From positions 23,441,501 to 23,505,500 of the forward strand of contig NC_053415.1 of NCBI RefSeq assembly GCF_016859285.1: DNA of 64,000 nucleotides, written 5' to 3'. Origin of the DNA: Xiphias gladius (Eukaryota; Chordata; Actinopteri; Istiophoriformes; Xiphiidae). Every line of letters begins with the position of its first letter. Position 1 is the stretch's first letter. The notes beneath the pieces are model-generated. The model saw nothing but the letters and a program-made list of their open reading frames with translations, was not told the DNA's origin and searched no databases. This document shows, in pieces, positions 57,001 to 64,000 of this stretch. The translations under genes and the position numbers were made by a program.

Positions 57001-58461
57001 AAGAATTGCTCAATTTGCTGCAGCCTAAGTGAATCTCAGTGAAATTATCCAGTAAAGGATTTGGTGCAACAGACCTAACTTTAGTCTGTGCAGTCAGCTG
57101 GAGGAATCCACAGTGCTCTGAGACAAGGGCAGCGGCATGTGTAACTGACTGTAGCAATCAAAGTCACCGCTGTAAATCATGCATCCAGACCGGAGAACCT
57201 GACCTTGTTGAGCAAAGGAACCACAGTTATGTTTCTTTAACCTTGAAGAACTTATCATGTATAAACATGTTGTAGGTGATAAGTTTATGTTTCATGCCGG
57301 GTTTTTCTCTCCCGCAGGCACAGGAATACTGGCAATGGTTTCCTTTTTTTTTTTTTTTTGTAAATCAGACAAACTTTAAAGTACACTTTAAATAGGATGA
57401 ATAACACAAAACTAAAATTACCCGTTCATTTCCATATCTCCACATCAGACACTAACAGGCTCTGTGTTCTAATCCTGGAGCACCTTTCTGTGAGTTTTAT
57501 TTTGAGGAAAGAGAGGAGCTCAGACAGTCTCGTGGGAACAAGTGGTCACTTCAGTTTAAGAGAATGAGCCAGAACAGTCATGACCAGCCTCTGTTCTGCT
57601 GTAATGATGAGATTTGGAAACACTTTAAAGTCAGTGCAGTTGCCAAAAATCCCAGATGGGAAACTATTTTTGACCACTTTTTGAAAAGTGCATTCTTTTT
57701 CCTTTCCTTCCTCTTTCTTTCGACAGATAAACTTTGTCCTGGGCACCGGTCTGCTGTGTCTCTTCACGCAGGCTTCTCTGACAGGCAGAGATCAGGGTCT
57801 GCTGATGAAGACCTGGTCCGACCGCATGGGTGCCCTCTACAGGAAGATGAAGAACACAGGTGGTCGCTGCTTAGGATACTTTCTGGAGCAGGCGGAAGAG
57901 GACATTCGGCAACAGCTGCACGAAGCCGTGCAGAACCGCGCACCTCCTGAGGAGGCGGCGACAGGCATCCTGAAGGCCCTGGAGAAGAACTATGATTGGC
58001 TGCGCTGGGCGGTGATGCTCCACCCTGCCGTGGGATCCATGGAGGACGAGACGGAGGAGGAGACGCAAGAAGAAAAGGAAGATGCACCGGCAGAACAGCA
58101 GCGCAACAATTTCCTATCTGTAGCGTCCGAAGCTCCGATCCCCCATGTGGTGGCTTGCTACCGTGACGCACCCACTTCGCTGGACAAGAGTCGCATCCAC
58201 CAGCTTATCCAGGACCTGGAGTGGAAGATCCCCAACCCGCCCCCTGAGGTTTATGCTTCCATCGAGGAGGACCCCGGCAGGGCGCGCCGCTACCTAGCCT
58301 CCCGCATGCTGAAGAAGCTGCAGGAGGGGCTGGGATCTGGTGTGGCCGTCCACGTGGTGCCGGGCAGGATGGAGATGAAGTGCAACTTCCCTCCAGCCTC
58401 CTACTACCTCTACGAGTACAAACACCGGCTGGCCTCGGGCACCGTGTGCGTGTTCGGATGA
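53721..58461 (+). CDS. Uncharacterised 393-aa protein, possibly Rapunzel family, 4 coding exons
   Basis: Coding exons 53721-53773, 54027-54216, 55345-55548 and 57727-58461 join in frame: 393 aa, MAMFGKVLEPVG to GTVCVFG. I see no signal peptide. One hydrophobic segment, INFVLGTGLLCLFTQASL, sits at about 150-167, and a Glu-rich stretch at about 256-274. The organisation resembles fish Rapunzel-type proteins: helical N-terminus, a hydrophobic central segment, then WSDRMGALYRKMK and LEKNYDWLRWAVMLHP (Rapunzel proteins show similar K-DW-W-V signatures as I recall them). The C-terminal third is not recognised. The gene is TATA-driven and convergent with the HCN-like gene. The function is unknown, and the family name is tentative. 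Confidence 0.78.
53951..54019. repeat. (TG)n microsatellite at a splice acceptor
   Basis: About 34 TG units end seven bases before the exon 2 acceptor AG (54025-54026) of the Rapunzel-like gene. They occupy the place of a polypyrimidine tract. Confidence 0.95.
54027..54216 (+). CDS. Rapunzel-like gene coding exon 2
   Basis: Encodes VLVQGICSYLGGSATAEETE through VVYYQLGTA. The acceptor TTGCTCAG is only seven bases beyond a 69-bp TG microsatellite. Donor GCG|GTGAGG, phase 0. Confidence 0.85.
54420..54540. mobile_element. CTAG/GCTGCAAC MITE fragment
   Basis: CAGATTATTCAATGACAATT, CGATTAATCATTGTAAG and CAAACATTTGTATATTTCACC match inner parts of the family. Ends are missing. Confidence 0.45.
54541..55344. 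other. Rest of intron 2 of the Rapunzel-like gene
   Basis: No recognised element or exon. Confidence 0.45.
55345..55548 (+). CDS. Rapunzel-like gene coding exon 3
   Basis: Exactly 68 codons, VRAQSDFTKKETEVFLQYVQ through WELREFCVK. Acceptor TGTTTCAG, donor AAG|GTTGGT. Confidence 0.87.
55549..57726. other. Intron 3 of the Rapunzel-like gene
   Basis: A 2.2-kb intron. It contains the 34-bp tandem duplication listed separately. The remainder is AT-rich with A- and T-runs and no gene was recognised. Confidence 0.55.
55654..55721. repeat. 34-bp direct tandem duplication
   Basis: The units 55654-55687 and 55688-55721 both read GTCATTATGCAGGG.CACGCA then ACCCTGCTAAACT, differing at one base. Each contains the small palindrome CAGGGT...ACCCTG (perfect in the first unit). 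Confidence 0.9.
57727..58461 (+). CDS. Rapunzel-like gene coding exon 4 and stop
   Basis: After TTTCGACAG the exon encodes INFVLGTGLLCLF to the stop at 58461 (245 codons). It holds the hydrophobic segment, YDWLRWAV, an EEETQEEKED acidic stretch and a C-terminal block SRIHQLIQDLEWKIPNPPP. Confidence 0.88.
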   Translation: MNFVLGTGLLCLFTQASLTGRDQGLLMKTWSDRMGALYRKMKNTGGRCLGYFLEQAEEDIRQQLHEAVQNRAPPEEAATGILKALEKNYDWLRWAVMLHPAVGSMEDETEEETQEEKEDAPAEQQRNNFLSVASEAPIPHVVACYRDAPTSLDKSRIHQLIQDLEWKIPNPPPEVYASIEEDPGRARRYLASRMLKKLQEGLGSGVAVHVVPGRMEMKCNFPPASYYLYEYKHRLASGTVCVFG

Positions 58462-58586
58462 AAGGGAAACCAGGGGGGTACAACCTGCTGTTCTCGCACA
58501 GATGTTTGATAATCATATTACAGTATCTGCTTTATTTTTCTTGCTTTCACACTGGCATTGACTTGTCTTGTGTAATATTACTTCCA

Positions 58587-58592
58587 AATAAA
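58587..58592 (+). terminator. Polyadenylation signal of the Rapunzel-like gene
   Basis: AATAAA lies 126 bases past the stop, followed by a T-rich patch. Confidence 0.7.
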
Positions 58593-58619
58593 TGTCATTT
58601 TAGAGAAAAGGGAAAATGA

Positions 58620-59100
58620 CATACACGAGTTTTTACCTTCCTTTAAAGCAAACTTCCAGTTTCTAACAACTTTGGTCTGATCCAGCGACGGTAATGTCGG
58701 ACGGTAGGCACCCCCACTTTCGTCCAGACCAAAATAGCTCAACAAACATTGGATGGATTTTAATTTTGTACAGACATTCATGCTCATTCATGAACAGGAT
58801 GATATCGCTACAGCAAAGTCCAACCGGGGGAAAACACATGAAGTCAGACCATCAGCCAGGTGGTTTTTACCAGTTTAGCCAGATTATCTACAGGACTATT
58901 TGAAGTTAAAAACTAAGGATCAAAGTTGTACGAGAGTTGGGTAATAATTTTATTGTTGTTCTCTGTTCAAATAAGTTCAGCTAACACGGCGGTTTGTTTT
59001 AAACCTATGATTGTCTGACTGCCTGTGTTTCTTGCCCAATCTTTCGCCTGTTCCATAAATGTTGACGTGTTCCCAGATCTCAGCAATTAACTTGGTGAGT
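58620..59100. other. Short convergent intergenic space
   Basis: This lies between the polyadenylation signals of the plus-strand Rapunzel-like gene and the minus-strand HCN-like gene. No gene was recognised. Confidence 0.5.
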
Positions 59101-59111
59101 ACAATGTTGTT

Positions 59112-59117
59112 TTTATT
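59112..59117 (-). terminator. Candidate polyadenylation signal of the HCN-like gene
   Basis: TTTATT on the plus strand reads AATAAA on the minus strand, about 400 bp past the proposed stop. Confidence 0.45.
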
Positions 59118-59517
59118 GATAGGAATCATGGCGAAAACCAAAAATGAAAACAAAGCCAAAGTTGTACGAAACCAGAATGTCCCTTTCTGGCTTTGTCACT
59201 AACATATGCATTGACTTTCTAAACCTCAATAACAAAATCGCAACTTCCACAAGGAGGCAGAGATCAAATGTTTGACCCGTCTTTCCTGTTGAGGTCATTG
59301 TTCATTGCTGATAACTGATGGATCAGAAGACAGAATAATTCCCAGTCAGAGTCAGTGTTGTAAAAATGTCCATCTTATCAACGAATAAGTGTCTGACTCG
59401 TGTCCACAAGAGGAACCAGCAACATCTCTTACTGTCCATCACATAATAACATAAATTGCTCCTTAGCTCCTGTCCTTTTCATACAGTTAAAAAAAAATCC
59501 AATTACTGTTTTTGGAC

Positions 59518-59690
59518 TTACACAAGTCCACCATCAAAGTTGAGGTGAACCATGTTTTCCAAGTCCTTCCTGACATCTGGGATGCCCTCCAGCACCTGCC
59601 GAAAGTCGTCAAAGGACAGCGAGAAGCACTGGCAGTCGGTCAGCGCCTTCACCGTGGCCAGATGTTTGCCTTTGGTCAGCACGCATGTCT
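59518..59690 (-). CDS. HCN-like exon: end of cyclic-nucleotide-binding domain and stop
   Basis: The acceptor AAAACAG|AGACATGC completes the FGE-TCVLTKG phosphate-binding cassette in frame. It then encodes ATVKALTDCQCFSLSFDDFR, then QVLEGIPDVRKDLENMVHLN and FDGGLV, stop. The last bases CTTGT|GTAAGT also form a perfect donor, so a further exon is possible instead of this stop. Confidence 0.8.
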
Positions 59691-62600
59691 CTGTTTTGCA
59701 CATGGAGGGAACCACAAGAGCGTGGTTAATGAGCGAGTAAACCCTAATGACGGGGATGAGCTCTGACAATTAATCCTAAATTAAATAAGCAGACTTAGCT
59801 CAGTTATTTCGGGAAGCCTGCTTAGCTCTAAACGCTGCTGAGCTTTGGTTCCAAAAAGATTAGGGCCCGTTCGCACTTATAGCCTGAGAATTAAGTAAAT
59901 CCCACAAATTGGAAAAGATAGATTTATTCACTTTGGTGATTTTTTAGAAAAAAAAATGCTTCTTGCTCACCTATGCAAACAAACAGGAGCTTGCAGAAGT
60001 GCCCGTGCATGTGTATACATGTGTGACAAGTTGGGAATAATCAACTGGGTACTTTCAGAATCACACAACACCTGCCTACAATCTGAATCCAAATATAATA
60101 AACAAAATATACTGATGTGAACTAATTAACTAAATCTCCACATGGCAGTTGCTTTAGCTTAATTTTTTCCCGTCCGTACCTGTTCCAGTTTCTTTTAAAA
60201 ACTGCCCTTGTATACAGAAACTGTGTAAATTAAAACTCAAATCACCGCTCTCTGGTGCCACCTAGCCATGCAGATAGTTTCGGTTTTATTTGTCCAAGTT
60301 TTGAAATATCTGTCTTACAGATTTTTTGCCAGTGCAAGCTCACAGCACTTAAAAATGACAACAGAAACATCTTTTCCTAGAAGCTCAATCCCTGTTACTG
60401 TAGATAATCCGCAGAACAAGCTGTCGGATGTTTTCATACGGGACTGTTTCTCTGGTAGAGAGTAGTTCCAGTGAAAACTGTTCACAGTAAGGTCTGTGGA
60501 TTATCCAGAGTATAACTACTAACAGTTTAAATTGAGTTTGGCAAGATGTCCTCAAGTGAGGACATTACAATGCTAACAGCCCTGCCATATGGAATTCCAT
60601 TCACATTCATTGTATTGGGGTGGAGGCAGAAATCTCAGAGACAGATATATATCAAAACCTCAGGAATTAAAATAGAAACTATCTACATATACTGCGTGTT
60701 TTTTTTTTTGTAATTTGAGTGAACTAAGCCTTAATGAGAGGTTAATGCATTAATTTGATACCCTGAACGCACACTAGTGGTTAGAAGAAGGAACATCACG
60801 GTGATGTCTGAGCAAATGTCAAATTCACATTTATACTAACCTCAGAATATTGACCTGAATTAACCAATGTGAACGTATTTTAAAGTACACAGTGATATTG
60901 TGACACTGCTCAGTGAAAATGCACCTAATGCATAATGTACCTAAATGTGTTTAAAAACACAGCAGAAACACAAAAAGTAAACACAAATGAGCTCACGGCA
61001 ATTTTTGCTGTTTCTGTCCATTCATTATGTTCATTATATAACACTTACACAGCGCTGTGGTGTACTTATTGTGCTTCTTATGTGGTGTACTCAATCTGAT
61101 TTCCAGTTCATTTAGCGGAAAACTTTGTATAATAAGTTGTAAAACACATTCTGGTAAGTTAATACCTCTAAAATGAACCATTTGTGAAATTGCCTGATGT
61201 TCCTTCACTTCCTTCTCCTCTCCCACATCAAATTTACTACCTACCAATTTCCAGATCGCCGAATATTTTCCACGATGTTGCAGATAATCAAAAACCAGAG
61301 AGTAAATCCAACCCACCTCCAAAAAAGTCTCCATCACACAGTTCCCTTTCGTAGGAGTCAGTCTCCATCAGGACCTGGCCGTGGTCGATGAAGAACATGC
61401 GGTCGCCCGGGACGTTCTGACGGACAATGACATCTCCCTCCTGAAAAACCTCGTACTCCAGTTTGGGGAGAACGGCACTGATGAAGTTTTGATCTCTGTT
61501 CTGAAACATTGGCACCTTTCTCAGCAGGCGGCCGCACATCACCGACAGGATTTGCTGAAAAATAAATATGCATGATTTTAAAACACATTTAATTCACAAC
61601 AAAAGAAATAAATAATAACAGTAGGAACTAAATGACAAATAAAGCAGACCCAGGTATGGCATTAAAAAATTCAAATAACTGAATAACATATAATCCTATG
61701 TACCTCATATGGATGTCAACAAGACCCAAAATGAGTCAAGTGTGTGAGGTTACAAAGAATCTGTGCAGTTTATATTAGTGATCTGCACATAAATACTGTG
61801 GTTGTTCCAGTAACTGAAAGGGGTTTCGTTTAATTCAGTTTGTTTCAATCTGCCTGCACTTAAGTGTCCTGATTCTGATCATTTCTTTAACCCTAACACT
61901 TGGAACAGGCCTGATGTCCTCAATCAGTTTGAAAATTAAAGGACCAGTGTGTAGGATTTAAGGAAATCTACTGGCACAAACGGAACATTAATATTCATAA
62001 TTGTGTTTTCATTAGTGTATAATCACCTAAAAATAAGAACTGTTGTGTTTTCCTTAACTTAGAATGAGCCCCTCGTGTCTACATAGGTAGTGTTACCTCT
62101 TCGAAGGAACCCGCCATGTTGCACCGCAATCTTTCTACGGTAGCCAAGAAAGGACAAATCAAAGGGTCGGGAGGGGTGAGGGGAGGGGTATTCAGTTGGT
62201 TGCAATCCAGAACCTCACCACTAGATGCCACTGAGTCCTACACACTTGTCCTTTAAAATGCCGCATGTGGTTAGCTTCTCAAGGCGGTAAGACGCTCGTA
62301 CTGTAAACAATACGCATCTCAGATCAAAATCAGTCTTTGGATTTCATTATTAATGTAGGTAGAAGCAGAGCAGGGAATTCTGGCACAACTTCAAAGACTC
62401 GCATGGTGCACGGAGAAGGGAAGAGGTCTGAAGGGGTAAAAAAAATCCAGCAACACTTGTAGTGTAAAGAACAATAGAGACAATAAAGTTGTTCTTTATA
62501 CTACTGTATTTTTTACATCTTCAGACTTTTCCACTCAGATGTAGGTGAAGTTTTACCAGAATTCCCTACTCTGCCTCCACAGTAGTCCACGCCTCTGAGA

Positions 62601-63913
62601 TTCCACTCACCGCGGAAGAAGAGCGCCATTTCATTTAGGCATCAATATGCGATTCATTAAAACAAATCAGATAGAAGCAGCGGTCGGGAGGTGAGCATTT
62701 AGTTCAAAACCGTACCTCTTTAAGTGCTGAGGACACGGTGTCCATGACGTCCTTCTCGTCAAACCACTTCCCCCCGTAGCGAGCCTGGTAGTAGTTGCTG
62801 ATGCGAAGCTGCAGTTCAGGTGGGAGCTTCATGAAGGTCATGTAGTGCTCCAAACGGCTCATCTGCAGAGAGTCACACTGTTCTTACAGACTGAAAGTAA
62901 CGAGACGATGTTACGGTGCTTGAATGAAATGAAACATGCGTCGTCCCTCGTCTGTTTTCACACCGGCCACTTCTGTCCTACATAAGACTTTATGATAAAT
63001 AACTATATTAATAAAAATAAATATTAAAATGCTAGAATATCAACTAATGATACAGAATCACATAAAAATATATAAATTTCAATCCTTAAGTTAACTTAAT
63101 AAATAGATATTTGATTTAAAAAAATTATTTAAAAAAGGCATGAGATAATTCAATTAATCAATGTTTTTTTAGTTCTCCACTCCAAATCTATTAAATTATT
63201 GCAATAGCATGTGTAATATTTACTGAATATCAAATTCTTACAATATCATTAACTCAGAAGGTCTCTTTTTTATTCCTTTGATATAATATAATATGATATA
63301 ATTTTAAAATATCAGTGTTGATTGATTTGCTTTGCCCCCTACAGTATACATAAATAACCAAATAAACTAACAATGCAACAAAAAACCCTTAAATATTCTG
63401 GCAGAGTCAGTGATGTCTTTTAAATCCCTTCTTAAAACACATTTTTATTGTAGAGGATATCATGAGCTCATTTGAGTTTTTATTTTACTTTATTTCATTT
63501 GTCTTTTATTGAGTTTTGAATTCCCTTTTTATAAATTCTTTGATCTTACACCACTGGAATTGGTTTTATCTTTTCCTCTTTGATTTTGTGTTTAATTTGC
63601 TGCCCTGTGTGAAGCACTCTGTAAGTGCTCTACAAGTAAAAGATTATTATTATAATAAAATAATTTTGAGTTTGAATTGCAACCAATGTCAACTCATTAC
63701 TTGCTTGTGTTTCACTAAGTGCAATAACTTGTTTAGTACGAGCTGTATTTGCTGATGAAGGACAGTAATTGTCACTCGTGAGGACCTTGCTCTTGTACTC
63801 CTTCGCTGCCGGGTCGATGTTGGCAATCATGGCTGTAGCGTTGGCCACGAGGACGGTGTACATCAGACAGCCGGACACCATGCTGACCATGACGATCCAC
63901 ATTTCAACATAAT
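59518..63913 (-). CDS. HCN-like cyclic-nucleotide-gated channel, 3' part only (4 exons)
   Basis: Partial gene: the 5' exons lie beyond the right edge. Exons, 5' to 3': 63786-63913, 62716-62862, 61317-61554, 59518-59690, phase-compatible, 227 codons plus stop. Order: last transmembrane helix S6 (MWIVMVSMVSGCLMYTVLVA, then NATAMIANID, like HCN [20 protein letters not shown]); C-linker (MSRLEHYMTFMKLPPELQLR, then RYGGKWFDEKDVMD); cyclic-nucleotide-binding domain (KLEYEVFQEGDVIVRQ, MFFIDHG, LCDGDFFGETCVLTKGKHLA). The protein ends 20-odd residues after the domain, far shorter than HCN1-4 tails. Where HCN2 has GRRTAS, with the Arg that contacts the cAMP phosphate, this protein has GKHLAT. Fish-specific HCN-like channels (HCNL group, known from sperm) are a plausible home, but the pore and voltage sensor are not visible. 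Confidence 0.85.
59770..61316. other. HCN-like gene intron, no recognised feature
   Basis: AT-rich intron with a T-run near 60700. The open frames at 60268-60465 and on the minus strand at 60993-61337 read into the neighbouring exon or look random. Confidence 0.45.
61317..61554 (-). CDS. HCN-like exon: first part of cyclic-nucleotide-binding domain
   Basis: Encodes QILSVMCGRLLRKVPMFQNR through LCDGDFFG, phase 1 at the end. Acceptor TTTTTCAG, donor GGAG|GTGGGT. Confidence 0.92.
61936..62256. mobile_element. TTAA-flanked MITE (piggyBac-like)
   Basis: A 321-bp block between two TTAA tetramers (61936-61939 and 62253-62256). Its ends are inverted: AGGACCAGTGTGTAGGATTT at the left, GAGTCCTACACACTTGTCCT at the right. 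TTAA target duplication is typical of piggyBac. It is non-coding and lies in an intron of the HCN-like gene. Confidence 0.75.
62716..62862 (-). CDS. HCN-like exon: C-linker
   Basis: Exactly 49 codons, MSRLEHYMTFMKLPPELQLR through TVSSALKE. Acceptor CTGCAG, donor AGAG|GTACGG. It matches the HCN linker ([20 protein letters not shown]). Confidence 0.92.
63390..63660 (+). mobile_element. LINE (L2/Rex-like) 3' tail
   Basis: GTGATGTCTTTTAAATCCCT, AAAACACATTTTTATTG and the terminal GTGTGAAGCACTCTGTAAGT, then GCTCTACAAGTAAA, are the usual 3' end of fish LINEs. No coding remains. Confidence 0.6.
63786..63913 (-). CDS. HCN-like exon: S6 helix
   Basis: Encodes YVEMWIVMVSMVSGCLMYTV through AAKEYKSK. 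Acceptor TTCTCCAG, donor AGCAAG|GTCCTC; enters two bases into a codon and ends in phase 0. Confidence 0.85.
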
Positions 63914-64000
63914 CTGGAGAACAAGATACCACCGGGACAGCTCATTTAGCGTATTATGTGGTGTATTTATGTCTGAGAGACTAATGTGTTACACCTATAC

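Noticed and set aside
63516..63755. 79-codon plus-strand frame near the right edge
   Set aside because: It lies in a LINE 3' tail within an intron of the HCN-like gene and shows only AT-rich composition.

Overview
This is vertebrate nuclear DNA, most likely from a percomorph-type teleost. Evidence: split genes with GT-AG introns, recognisable vertebrate proteins, long dinucleotide microsatellites, Tc1-like, hAT-like and TTAA-flanked elements, and L2/Rex-like LINE tails. There are no bacterial operons, CRISPR arrays or rRNA genes. I rebuilt exons by hand from ORFs, splice sites and phase. In all five genes the assigned coding exons keep a continuous reading frame, which is the main support for the boundaries.

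Layout. (1) 1-32.7 kb, minus strand: a complete lats2 gene (Hippo-pathway kinase LATS2). It has eight coding exons (1360-24058, 1183 aa), a non-coding first exon ending at 32463, and a GC-rich promoter region around 32.5-33.0 kb. Introns hold a fold-back repeat, LINE remnants, MITEs, Tc1 debris and microsatellites. (2) 33.0-37.65 kb: no recognised gene; part may be the 3' UTR of the next gene. (3) 37651-40664, minus: a two-exon gene joining a THAP zinc finger to a PIF/Harbinger/ISL2EU-type DDE transposase domain. It looks domesticated: the second catalytic Asp is Ser and a poly-Gln run sits inside the nuclease region. A GC-rich promoter follows at 40.67-41.3 kb. (4) 41.4-42.0 kb: a degenerate minisatellite. 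(5) 42892-51476, minus: ska3 (outer-kinetochore Ska complex), 11 coding exons, 608 aa. (6) 53486-58592, plus: a TATA-driven gene with a short non-coding exon and four coding exons (393 aa), possibly a fish Rapunzel-family protein. (7) 59518 to the right edge, minus: the last four exons of an HCN-like channel (end of S6, C-linker, cyclic-nucleotide-binding domain). The rest lies outside the window.

The lats2-ska3 neighbourhood is ancestral (LATS2-SAP18-SKA3-MRPL57 on human 13q12, from memory). I see neither sap18 nor mrpl57 here; the THAP-transposase gene lies where sap18 would be. The five genes share no evident pathway. The most unusual items are the THAP-DDE gene, the HCN-like channel whose cAMP-contact residues are substituted, the uncharacterised 393-aa gene whose exon 2 acceptor abuts a 69-bp TG tract, and the poly-Glu insertion at the LATS2 C-terminus.
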